DNA of 64,000 nt from NCBI RefSeq assembly GCF_030272615.1, contig NC_081413.1:565316510-565380509 (forward strand), given 5' to 3'. Below are positions 47,374 through 57,570 of this stretch, in pieces. The position numbers were made by a program, and so were the translations under genes. The notes under the pieces are model-generated. The model was not told where the DNA came from. It did no database searches and was given only the letters and a program-made list of their open reading frames with translations. The stretch's first letter is position 1; each line of letters starts with the position of its first letter. Origin of the DNA: Cryptomeria japonica. Its lineage: Eukaryota; Streptophyta; Pinopsida; Cupressales; Cupressaceae.

Positions 47374-47630
47374 GCATATGCCTGTTGATTTTTTTGCATA
47401 CCCAATTTCTTTTTCACATTTGTCTTTATGATTTTGCATTCGTTATTTATGTCACAAGCATCATAAATGTCTCACATTTGCATTTTAAATTTCACATATG
47501 ATATAAGTGTATCACATTTTCTTTAAGATTTTCACATGTGAAATTATTGTGTCGCATTTATTGTAACCATTTCACAAAAGTAATTTCTTTTTCGCATTAG
47601 ACTAGTAGGCAACTTAGCAGTTTCGCATTT
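47374..47630 (+). repeat. word array (core TTCRCATTTG) with exact 20-nt period
   Basis: Cores (counted at the RCAT) lie at 47374, 47396, 47416, 47436, 47454, 47474, 47494, 47514, 47534, 47554, 47574, 47594 and 47625. Six consecutive intervals from 47474 are exactly 20. Spacers share no sequence. The word is unrelated to those of gypsy-1 or gypsy-2. Confidence 0.9.
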
Positions 47631-48728
47631 GCAAATTTGTCCAAGTTTTTCACCATTTCTTAGAAATTGATCTCGTAATTAGGCAAATTGTGTTTTTGTA
47701 TCGACTCATTCTTGATTTGACTTATGTTTACAAGAGATTCTTTTTGTTCTTAGCATTTGACAAAATAGGCCTAAGAGCCTTGCATTGCATGATCAACTAA
47801 TTGATGAGGATCGAGCCCTATTTCACTAGATTGGTTTATAGCACATGGGTGTCTGCAAGAAGTTTAGTCCGCTTTTTGCCAAAAAAGTGGAAGTGTTTTC
47901 TTTGTTTTTTAGATTTCATCTTGTTTGACCTAAAAATTTGAAGCACTTAAAGAATAAATCTTGAAAAAAATCAGTAATAGAAAATGTAGTGCTCAAAGTG
48001 TACTTTCTAAATTTTGTAATTTATTTTAATACCCATATCTTAAATATTAAGTTTGAATAGGCATTACTAAAACCTATAGTTTAAAAGTCACTTTTCAGGA
48101 CCATATCATGCTCATGTACGACAAGCATAATTTGACCTAAATGAAAGTATCTTTTCTGAATCCTTTTGGGAAACATCTGTAAGTCACTCACCATTGATGA
48201 GGATATTTTTTTGTAATTTTTTTTGCTTTTTTTTTGTTAATTTTTTATTGGGCATAATCATTGTTTTGAAAAATCCTCACGTACGAAAAGCATAATTTGA
48301 CCTAAACTTAACTTTTTTGATTTCTAAACTGTATAGAATTATCTCTAGTTTGATGTCATATAATATTTTTTTTCAAAAAACTTAAAAACAAAAAAGTTAT
48401 TAAAAAACTAAAAAGCCCTATTATTTCAAGTTTATAGACCTCTTTCATTAGAAATCATTTTAAAAATAAAAATAATTATCCATTTTAAAAAAAATTACAT
48501 ATTTGGAATCTAGACAGTCTCTATTGTAATGGGTTTTCATTGTTTAAAAAAATTATGAAAATTTGGTGTTCAGATATATTTTTGAAGTCATTATTTTGTA
48601 TGAAGATTGTTTTGGCCTTCAAGTTGCAGGTCAAACCAGTTTCAAGCCAAAGGGTCGGCACTCCAAGCCATTTCCCAAGCCAAAATCCAAAGGAACAATT
48701 GGGCCAAAATTTGAAATTTTTAGAAATA

Positions 48729-48880
48729 GGATCCCATTTACAAGATGGGATCCTGTTTAGGATACAGGATCTTGTTTTGTTTTTTTCAATAATAATAATA
48801 AAAAAGAAAATGAGATCCTGTTTCCAAAATGGGATCGTGTTTTGAAATAGAATGAGATCCCGTTTTGGAAACAAGACCCT
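48729..48880 (+). repeat. word array (core GGATCCTGTTT), ~19-nt spacing
   Basis: Cores lie at 48729, 48748, 48767, 48813, 48832, 48855 and 48874; intervals are 19, 19, 46, 19, 23 and 19. Variants include GGATCTTGTTT, GGATCGTGTTT and AGATCCCGTTT. Confidence 0.85.
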
Positions 48881-49099
48881 GTTTCCATTTTTTTGTTATT
48901 TTTTTGTAAATTTTTTAAAATTAAGTCACATTTCCCTTTGTCTTCTTCATTTCTTATACTTTAAGTTATATTTCATGTATATATTGGCAAGATGTTTGAG
49001 CATGGTTTTAGATCTCTACGAGTTATATTGCGAATTATAAGTTTTAGAATACCTTATAAATTTTCAAACAATCTAATTCCAGCAATCAGGAGGCTCCTA

Positions 49100-49380
49100 A
49101 CAACATCTTCTAACTCTCTCTATATCACTCTCTTTATCCCCCTCAAGCTCTAAACCTATCTCTCTCCATATTACTCTTCCTCTATCACTCTCTACCTCTA
49201 TCTCTCTCTCTCTCCTCTCTCTCCCAAAATCTAGAACTATAACTCCACCTCTCTCTCACATCCTTAACTCTCTACTCTTTGTCTCCTCTCTCTTTCTATG
49301 CACCTCCCCTCACTCCCTCCCTACCTCCGTTCCTCTCTATATACATCTCTCTATCTCTCTCTTCCTACCTACTTAGTTAG
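49100..49380. repeat. CT-rich simple-sequence tract
   Basis: Imperfect CTCTCTAT and TCTCTC repeats; the minus strand is almost pure GA in places. No word periodicity beyond the dinucleotide was seen. Confidence 0.8.
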
Positions 49381-49494
49381 ATGTTTAAATGTTTAAATTT
49401 CTTTCTGATATGTTTAAATGTTATGTATACGTTCTAGATGTTTTCAGTATGTATAAATATTATAGATGTATAGTTAGATGTTAAAATGTTATCT

Positions 49495-49775
49495 TAGGAC
49501 CCCTTAGTACATCCTAGGACCTGTTAGGACACTTATGGCCCCTTAAGACACTTAGGACCCCTTAATATATCCTAGGACCTATTAAGACATTATAGGACCC
49601 ATTAGTGTGTTCTAGGACATCTTTTGACCCCTTAAGATACCTAGGACCCCTTAGTACATCCTAGGACCTCTTAAGACATCATACGACCCTTTAGTACATC
49701 CTAGGAGCTATTAAGACTCATGTGACCCCTTAGTACATCCTAGGACATCTATTGACCCCTCAAGACACCTAGGAC
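49495..49775 (+). repeat. word array (core CTAGGACC), 20-nt period with 10-nt half-period
   Basis: GGAC-type cores lie at 49497, 49517, 49537, 49555, 49575, 49595, 49615, 49644, 49664, 49684, 49704, 49723, 49743 and 49772, nearly all 18-20 apart. Secondary copies (TTAAGACA, TTGACCCC) sit at the 10-nt midpoints. It ends 30 bp before the copia C LTR. Confidence 0.85.
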
Positions 49776-49803
49776 CCCAAGTAGTACATCTTAAGACATC
49801 ATA

Positions 49804-50996
49804 CTGTTACTATTTACTAAGTTGTCGTTAGTTTTATGTCCAAAGTCATCCTATATACTCTAGTCGGTTAATACTACCAAAATATTCAGTCGATAAGTAC
49901 TAAGGGTGTCAGTTACAGAAGAAAGGCTAGTCACCGAGATGAGACATACTAAGTTGCCTGCCGAGTAAAGTTCTTATGTCTACCGAGTAGTAAAGAAGGT
50001 ATACCAAGTTAATCTGAACCGAAGGGAAACATGTTACCAAATTCAATGAAATTGGACACATATGTGGAAACGTGTTACAAGATTCGAGAACATGGAACCA
50101 TTATTTTATAGGGAATTGCACTTAAAGATTTTGTATGATTTTGAGGAAGTTTATCCAATGAAATAATTTCTATGTTTATTCATTTGATAAAACATGTTTG
50201 TATGATCGATGTATGAACAAGATCATTGCCTCAGAGATCTATATATATAGAGTGATTTGAGTATCTAACATGTAGAGGGAAGATGATGAGTTGAAAAAGA
50301 AAATCTTGAGAGAAGTTAAGATTTGATGATTGAACAAATATATTCAGAGGTCACCGAGAAGATTTTCAGAAAATAGTTTAAGGGACAGAGTATATAGAAG
50401 AGGTCACCGAGTTGATATATCAATTACTGAGGTATGCTATGAGTAGGGTAATTTCATATTGAGCACATAGAGTCTGCTATAACATTTCAGATGTAAAGTT
50501 GTAGATATTTTGTAAAGATTTTTTATTGAATTATTTTGAGTTGTGTTAGAAACCTTTAACAGGGTATTAGACTCTAACAAAGTCTATAAATTGTAAAGCC
50601 TTTAACCAGGTACAACATTTTGTAAAAGTGTTTGTAAAATCCTTTAGCAAGGTAGATCTAAAGATCTTGATACTCCTAACAAGGTAAGCTATCAGAAATA
50701 GATAAACATGTAGCTCTAACCAAGCAACCTTTATTATTGCAGTAGTGAAGTTGTGGGTGCCATCCCCACTGCAGTTTTTCTCTCTAACCAAGAGTTTCTG
50801 CATAACCAAAATCTTTGTGTTATGGAGTGAAATGTGTATGGATGTTATTTCTATGATTATGTTTTAACATTATATATTATGAGATCAACTATACACAGTT
50901 TATGTTTATCAGTAAGATTGTTTTTGAAGAAAAGTTTTGAAGTACTGATTCACCCCTCCCCTCTCAGTACATTAGCTTTCCTAGCCAGACCTAACA
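49804..50996 (+). repeat. copia C 5' LTR
   Basis: The 1193-bp unit begins TGTTA and ends TAACA, matching inverted ends. Just inside the right end is GATTCACCCCTCCCCTCTCA, a hallmark of plant Copia LTRs, and two bases after it lies a perfect initiator-Met primer site. A TATATATAG box is at 50240-50250. The words ACCGAG and AGTCGGT recur within it. The 3' LTR is not in the window. Confidence 0.85.
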
Positions 50997-50998
50997 AT

Positions 50999-51010
50999 TG
51001 GTATCAGAGC
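50999..51010 (+). promoter_or_regulatory. primer-binding site of copia C
   Basis: TGGTATCAGAGC is the exact 12-base complement of the 3' end of initiator methionine tRNA. Confidence 0.95.
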
Positions 51011-51058
51011 TTTACTCTTGGAAAAGGGTTTTACAACCTAAAGAGAAAGATCCTATCA

Positions 51059-52417
51059 ATGGAAGGCTATAAACAATCACACAAAATTGTGAATCTCCAA
51101 GAAGAATTGGATCATGCTAGTCAAGTGATTGCAGACATGCAGAGACAAATGCAAAAATCACTGAAAGTCAGAAGAAGATTGTCTGATGATTTACAGGACT
51201 CACAAGAGTTGGTGGAACAAATTGAGACATCATTTGAAAACAACATATCAGAAGAGTCTGAAGAAATGATTATAGAATTGAAAGAAAAGAACAAAGCACT
51301 GAATGATCAACTAAAAGAAATGACAAGGGAACATGAGTATTTCAGCACACAGATGATGACTGAAAATCTTGATGCATTGAGAAAAGCTGAAGATAACATA
51401 AGAGATATAGAAAGAGAAAAACAACAGCTAGAAGAAACGGTATCTGAAAAGAATGATGAAATCACAAGGATGACTGAAATTCAACATAATCTGTCTGATC
51501 AATTGGGTTATGCACATCATGAAGTAATTCTAAAAGAAAATGAGAACTAAGCATTGAAACTTGAAGTATAAAGATTGACCGATGAAATTGAAGCAGAAAA
51601 GAAGTCAAAAGAAACACTGAAGAAAAGTTATGAATCGTCAAGAATGTTGGAAGAGCAACTAAACATAAGATCACCCAACAAATCTATCGGACTCGGTTAC
51701 AAAAGAAACATCTCTACCGACAAAGGAATCAACACCACCGAGAAAGGAGAATCATCAAAGAAGGCTGGAAACAAAGATAAGTTGAAAGATAAGAAGCCTA
51801 TTTGCAATTACTGTGGAAAACAAGGACATACTGTCAACATGTGCCGAATCAGAAAAGGTAAGCAACTGAATGTCACTAGGTCTGATAGTTTTTGTTACAA
51901 TTGCAATAAGTATGGTCACACATCTAATCAATGTACGACAAAGTCTGTTAGCAATCATCAAAAGGAAAAATTCAAGGGGTTTTGCAAAAATTGCAATAGA
52001 TATGGACATAGTACCGAAAAGTGTTGGTTTAAGCAGAAAAACTATATGTGGTCTCCACACTGAGCAAATGATAGAAGCTACCAAACTCACACAGATCTCA
52101 ATCATCAATATATTGCAGTACCATGGGATTACAATACAAGGATATGGTGTTAATGATGTGGAAGGTATGGACATATAAGTGCAAACTGTATGATAAGGTT
52201 TGGAATGAACAACTGGAGATCATGGAGAAATCCTAGAATGACATGCTTTCATTGTCATAAAGTTGGACACTTGGCTAAAGATTGTAGAGATCAACCCAAA
52301 GGAGATACTGAAGAGATAAGAATAAAATTACAGAAAATTTGGAAAAAGAAGGAAAATGGGTCAAATAATGAAGAAAGCACCTTACCTACCGAGTTAGGTG
52401 CATCCACTTCTAATTAA
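51059..52417 (+). pseudogene. copia C Gag-like protein: coiled coil plus five CCHC knuckles
   Basis: One frame from ATG 51059 to TAA 52415 (about 452 codons) is broken by two TAA codons after 51547, a TGA at 52061 and two adjacent stops near 52151. Residues 1-190 form a long coiled coil (LQEELDHASQVIADMQRQM, EREKQQLEETVSEKNDEI). A SIGLGY segment like that of SIRE elements follows, then five knuckles at 51803, 51893, 51983, 52148 and 52244 (e.g. CNYCGKQGHTVNMC, CFHCHKVGHLAKDC). The fourth has lost its CxxC interior to the double stop. The usual Copia capsid domain before the coiled coil is missing, and no protease follows. Confidence 0.8.
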
Positions 52418-52936
52418 TCAATAAAGGTATGAAGGGACTGTGTTTTCACAAGGTTAGATCTTAACAGTTCCTATTCTAATCATGAACATAATTCAAAATT
52501 CTGCATAGCTAAAATGTATTAACATTTTTGAAATTGTATCTAGTCTTATGATTTACCAAAGAAGTCGGTAAATGTAGTAAACCTATCTAGTCGATATAAG
52601 CATATAAGGAAGTTAGTCGGTAAAGTGAAACCAAGTGCAATTAATGCTTATCTTACCTAACTACACGAAGCCTGATAAAGTAAAGGGTGTATTAAAAGTT
52701 CTTTGTGCGGTCATTTTACACTTACCAGTTTTCAAAGAGCAGAGCTAAGAGAATCAAAGGCGATCAAACATTTCAGAGCGAATTCGAGGTATTTCACAAA
52801 ATCTTAAAAAAAAATTTCAAGCAAGTTAACCGATCAATATCAGTTGTGAATATTTGCATTATATTTACTAAGTCAAAAGCGTTTTCTGGTTAGTTGGAAC
52901 CCTAAGCTATTTTGTTAGTAGAAATCCAAGTTTGAA

Positions 52937-53830
52937 ATGGCTCCCAAGATGCAGAAACCCGTTGTAGTTGAGACTATTGAGAAGCCTTCACTAAAGTATT
53001 CCTTACCTCCCAAACTGGCATCTGAACCCGATGAGAAAACTGCATTTTCTCTTATTCCGAATAGGTTTCTGTTGGTTGAAGATGTCAAATTTTATACTAA
53101 GTGCCATGTTGAAGAGCTAGGTCATACCTAAATTAAGGACATGTATGATGAATTATGCACCGATGGAATCCTGGATAGTAAGTTTGAACATATCAAAGTT
53201 AATGGATTGATCGAAGCCCTAACCTATCCTCGAGTTTTCAAACCCCAATGGGTCAAATTTGTCTTGAGCAGAGTGCATGATGACTTTATGTGGTTAGAGG
53301 ATCAACCGTTCAAGATAACCAAGGAGATTATTCACGTAATAACTAGATACCCTATATTCGACCATGCCCAAGCACAAAAGATGATTTCACAGAAGGAATT
53401 GATAACTTTAACCGGAGTTGAGTCTGATTGCAGAGGTCTTAAGTTGAATAATGTAACAGATGCAGAACTAAAGTTTGCAATTAGAGTCATTGGTTATTGT
53501 TTCTTCTAGTCGGCAAGAGAAAATAGTGTACTGTGTGCAGCTGTGGATTTGGCCTATAAAATTGTGAAAAAGGGTATGAAAATTGATTTATGTGAAGTAT
53601 TGTTGAAGAATCTTTTTGAGAATCTCAACACAATAAGGAAACCTAAGAAGACTAACACTACTAACACACTAAAGTTTGGGTCACTCTTAGTGTGCATGTT
53701 CTTCTATTTTTAGAAGTTCTTTCCTTCAGTTGGTAACATTGTTTGGGAATTACACCAACCAATCACCCATCAGATAAATGATTTTATAAATCAACTAGGT
53801 GATAATTTCAATGAGATAATGGATGATTAC
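52937..53830 (+). pseudogene. second ORF of copia C, unknown function
   Basis: The frame opens with MAPKMQKPVVVETIEKP and runs ~298 codons to the gypsy-2 insertion, interrupted by TAA 53129, TAG 53507 and TAG 53711. These could all be former CAA or CAG codons. It includes FYTKCHVEELG, FEHIKVNGLIEAL, RVHDDFMWLEDQPFKITKEIIHVITRYP and, later, AAVDLAYKIVKKGMKIDL and LKFGSLLVCMFFYF. The helical pattern recalls the putative plant transposon protein domains carried by other elements, but I cannot assign a family. 52418-52936 before it is non-coding. Its 3' end is lost under gypsy-2. Confidence 0.55.
53826..53830. repeat. expected left TSD of gypsy-2 (ATTAC)
   Basis: ATTAC directly precedes the LTR start. 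The partner would be after the 3' LTR, beyond the window. The solo LTR at 31697 (minus strand) also has ATTAC as its TSD. Confidence 0.5.
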
Positions 53831-55214
53831 TGTAGTCACATAAATCTGTCCATCTTAATTAAATAAATATTCACTATTTATTTGATTAAAAATCCACTAG
53901 CCATTAGTTAATTAAATTAATATTTAATTAATTCATCCCCAAACATTCTTCTATTAATTAAATAAATTATTCAATTTATTTTAATTAATTTATTAAATCA
54001 AATTCCATTCAATTAAATAAATAAAATCTATTTATTTAATTAAATCCCCCTATTCCTCTTTTAAATAAATTAAATAAAACATTTATTTAAATCATTATCC
54101 CCACCCCACTTGCATTTTTCTACAAATGCAACTTGCACACATTTTGAAATAAATGAATTTTTATTTTTAATAAAATCCTATTTTCCCTCACCCACCAAAT
54201 CCACTTGCAAAATCTAATCCCCTTCTAGATTCTTCTAACCCCTTCCTAATTAGCCTAATCCATCCCCTAATTATTGTCACATTCCTAAGCAAAGGGAAGT
54301 CACTTCTCAAAGCCTAAAAGTCTTTGATAACCATTAAAGGCTTTCAACCTTCAACCACTTAATCCCCCAAAGTCTCCAATAACCATTAATGGTTAATTCA
54401 ACCCTCCCACATGGTTAAAACATTTGTTTTGACTCAACCTCTACCCAACCCAAGGGTCTCATCAAACCTTCAATGCTTTGACCATGATTATCTCTTAATC
54501 ATTTGCACAAAGGTTTATCCTTGGATTAACTCCTAATTCAGTGGGTAATCCTAATTTAGGCTTGACTCTTAGCCTTTAGATAACCATGAGGTCTTCTCAG
54601 GCTTTTAATGCCTCCAACCTCTTCTTTCAACCCAACCCTATGTTGACATTTGTCACCATTTCATTGGTGCAAATTGTGCACATGGATTCCCAACTTTCAA
54701 GCTTGACCCTTGATTAAACCATTCAATCCTGGCCATCCATTGCTCCATTTTTCCTATAAATAGAGCCCATTCCTTCATAATCCAGATCCTGAAAACTTGT
54801 AAGCATTTAGACTATAGCCATTTTAGAGAGCATTTAGCATAGCATAACTAAATCTTGTCTTTTTGGTAAAATCAATCATTTTAGCAATAAAAATAGCTTT
54901 TCATTTCATGTTTGGAGCTATTCTACAATCTCAATCCTCCATAAGCATCCATAGTGCAAAAAGCTGCTGAGAGCTACACTATTTTGGAACTTGGAGAGGA
55001 GAGGAACAAGGGAGAAGGAACTAATATCATGCTGAGAGATAATTGGAGATATCTTATTGTCTTACTTCTTTAGTTAGATTCATTAGCATGTGTTTTTAGT
55101 ATCTCTCTTGGAATGCCTTCATGTGTTTGGTTTTTGATTGATTAACTCTAACGTCTTGTATGTTTTTGTGTTATTTGATCTTAAACTAACATTGTGTCAT
55201 TTAGGAGGGCATCA
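53831..55214 (+). repeat. gypsy-2 5' LTR
   Basis: It begins TGTAGTCACATAAATC, comparable with TGTAGACACC of gypsy-1, and ends GAGGGCATCA. AT palindromes built on AATTAAATAAATA fill 53855-54100. A TATA box (54765-54773) precedes an oligo-C and pyrimidine region. Confidence 0.88.
54765..54773 (+). promoter_or_regulatory. TATA box in gypsy-2 LTR
   Basis: TATAAATAG is a strong match to the plant TATA consensus, placed about 450 bp before the LTR end. Confidence 0.6.
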
Positions 55215-55216
55215 TT

Positions 55217-55255
55217 TGGTGAACCCAACGTGAATCGAACACGCAACCTTTTGAT
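55217..55255 (+). promoter_or_regulatory. extended primer-binding site complementary to tRNA-Trp
   Basis: Two bases after the LTR, the sequence starting TGGTGAACCC is the reverse complement of the 3' half of plant tRNA-Trp(CCA), as I remember it. About 39 positions agree, with two mismatches at 55227 and 55251. It covers the CCA end, acceptor strand, whole T arm and variable loop, and reaches the anticodon stem. Usual primer sites stop at 8-18 bases. Confidence 0.75.
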
Positions 55256-55313
55256 ATTTTTTTTTGTTACCTAACATGTTTGAATGTTGAACTTGACACA
55301 CAGGTCACGCTTT

Positions 55314-55606
55314 GGCGCTTTTGTCGCGTTTTAGCACTATTGTTTTTTGTCTTTTAGCGCTTTTGTCTCGTTTTAGCGCTATTGTTTTTTTGTCTTTTAG
55401 CGCTTTTGTTCTTACAATAGCGCTATTGTCAAAGAATTAGCGCTTTTGTCAGTATTTTGGCGCTTTTGTTCATTAATTAGCGCTTTTGTATTTATATTAG
55501 CGCTTTTGTATTGTTGTAAAAATCTTTTATTTTAGCACTTTTGTAATATTCTAGCGCTTTTGTGTTAAAGTAGCGCTTCTGTTTTCACACAGACTAGCGT
55601 TATTGT
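55314..55606 (+). repeat. word array of gypsy-2 leader (core TTAGCGCTTTTGT), ~20-nt period
   Basis: Cores (counted at AGCGC) lie at 55314, 55333, 55356, 55375, 55399, 55418, 55439, 55459, 55479, 55499, 55534, 55553, 55572 and 55596. Intervals are 19, 23, 19, 24, 19, 21, 20, 20, 20, 35, 19, 19 and 24. Variants such as AGCACTTTTGT and AGCGCTATTGT occur. The array begins about 60 bp after the primer site. Confidence 0.92.
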
Positions 55607-56672
55607 AACAGAACGTTGTAAAAAAAGGCCTTGTAATTGATAAAATTATTTTTCTTAGGTTTGCGAGAGGCAGAATATATATGGAATATAACATTGAAGT
55701 ATAAGTGACATTTCCTCTTCTCTTTTCTCTTTCTTATACTTTAAGTTATATTCCATATATACTTTCAGGATGTTTGAGAGGGGTTTCAGACCTCTAGGAG
55801 TTGTAATGCAAAATCTAGTTTTTGGAAGATCCTCCAAATTTCAGACTTAGTCAAATTTCAGGGCATTTCAGAATCAAGATTTGTAAAATTTGTAACCGAA
55901 AAATTGAGTATCTTAGGCTTGTGGAAGCCCCCCTTGAACACCGATTTTTACTAATTTGTTTTTGTTGATACAGGTTAACAACTCACCACAAAAATCACAA
56001 AAAAAAAATTCATTTAAAGTGCTTAAAAAGAACTTAAAAACACAAAAACAGTTTTTCATTGTTTTCTAGTTAGGCCTCATTTTCTTTGGTGCTTAAAATT
56101 AACAAACACAAAATTTGATTTCCTTGCATCAATTCGGACCTAAAATTTACAAACCACACTTCAAATTTTGGTGCAAATAAAATACACAATCCACTTGTTT
56201 TGATTTTTGCAAGCGATTTTTACTTCATGCAAACGTGTTTTCCATTAAGTTGACCAGAATTTCAAATTCTAGAATACAAAAACACATTGCTCTTTGAAGT
56301 TAAAAAGAACACCATGGCTGTTGGAGCAACATCTCCAAATAGTTAGATCACATTTGCAAATGCTAGATTAAAAAGAACAAGTGTTTTACGTGTTTGGCAC
56401 GCTTGTGCACAAAAGTCAGTCGAGTGGTCCTACCTCTAACACACACTATCCTCTCCCTTGGCTTTCATGGTCCTAGGTGCAAGAGAAAAGTGTTAGTAAC
56501 GCTCACATTTTATCTTTTTAAGAGAGGCCTGCCAAGGGATTGATACTCTTGGGAATGACCTCGAGCGGTAAATCCTTCGAGCCGCTATAGAAATCAGGTG
56601 AGAGCGAAAGCTGTAGCCTTGGGTATAGCTGTTCCTACAGTGTAACTGGCCGAAAGGACAAATGGGCCCCAC
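55607..56672 (+). other. gypsy-2 leader, left part
   Basis: No coding domain. 55730-55830 resembles 48940-49040 (the phrase CTTATACTTTAAGTTATATT and what follows), so Tat-D and gypsy-2 share this piece of non-coding sequence in the same plus-strand orientation. Confidence 0.55.
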
Positions 56673-56677
56673 CACCA
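56673..56677. repeat. left TSD of family-B solo LTR (CACCA)
   Basis: CACCA is repeated exactly at 57571-57575. Confidence 0.92.
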
Positions 56678-57570
56678 TGTTGGGAAAAATGGTGTCTCAA
56701 CCTTGCATTTATGTGAGGTTACTATTTATAGTAAGTTTTCATTTGAGCACGAAATGGTGCGAAACTCTCCCTGAAGCTTCTGGTTGGCTAGATAAGCATT
56801 CCGGTAAAGTTTCGTCGCAAGGTCACAGCTAGTTTTGAAGATATTAAAGTTTTCGTCTTTGAGGGGTGCAATAAAATATTTAAACTTAATTTTGGGGACT
56901 TTAGAGGCTCCGAAACGCCCTGAAAAGTGGCCGTAACCGGCGAATCTGGTTACGAGGTGATAGAGCACTTCGCGAGCTTTCCGGCGCTTCAAACGGTTCG
57001 TCAATCGGACACCCGGTTCTCAAGTTATGGCCTCCGGAAGTTTGTACTCCTGAAATAGGAAAAATAATTTGTATCGGATACATAAATGAGCTGTAAAAGG
57101 GAGCAACACGTGTTGATGTGTGCTTTAACATGTCGTAGGGCATCTAGAAGGGAGATAAGGTCGGCCACACCTTATTGGGTGGTTTTAGCCCATGGTTTGT
57201 AATACCGTTTGACGATTTCCTGTATTGTATCTCCTATTTATGAGGTGTGTGAGATAGAGGTTGGGTGTAAGAGTCTTATGGCTATTGAGTTGCCTCTGAA
57301 TCTCTGATTAGTGGTACTCCTGCGAAGAGCTTGCTCTGCAAGTATTTTGTAATCTGTTTTTGATTGCTGAATAAAATATTGAGCTGCTTTTGGAGGGTGG
57401 GGTTTTTCTCCCGAAAGGGTTTTCCCCACGTAAATCATTGTGTTGTGGTATGATTGCTATTATATCTATTTCTATTTTCTGTAACTGTTGTAATGATCTG
57501 AAAAAGTTTTGCATTACCCTCCTCTCAAGGTTAGTGTAGGAAGTTGTTTCCGCTACTTAACTTCCTTACA
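56678..57570 (+). repeat. solo Copia family-B LTR in the gypsy-2 leader
   Basis: The 893-bp unit begins TGTTGGGAAAA and ends CTTCCTTACA with a perfect 5-bp TSD and no interior, so the element excised its body by LTR-LTR recombination after inserting into gypsy-2. It is rich in CpG sites (56915-57050) that have decayed in the copia B LTRs, so it is young. A TATTTATGAGG promoter-like stretch lies near 57235. Confidence 0.95.

Larger units (their letters stand above)
45752..49803 (-). other. Tat-D 3' region, non-coding
   Basis: No pol or PMD domain was found on either strand in these 4 kb. It holds several word arrays (46895-47110, 47374-47630, 48729-48880, 49495-49775) and a CT-rich tract (49100-49380), described separately. 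Near 48110 and 48280 the phrase AAGCATAATTTGACCTAAA recurs. The rest is AT-rich without a recognisable feature. The right limit of Tat-D is unknown because copia C begins at 49804. Confidence 0.55.

Noticed and set aside
55217-55255. A tRNA-Trp gene
   Set aside because: Only the 3' half is present, in reverse orientation, ending exactly where a primer-binding site must be; there is no D arm, anticodon or 5' acceptor strand.
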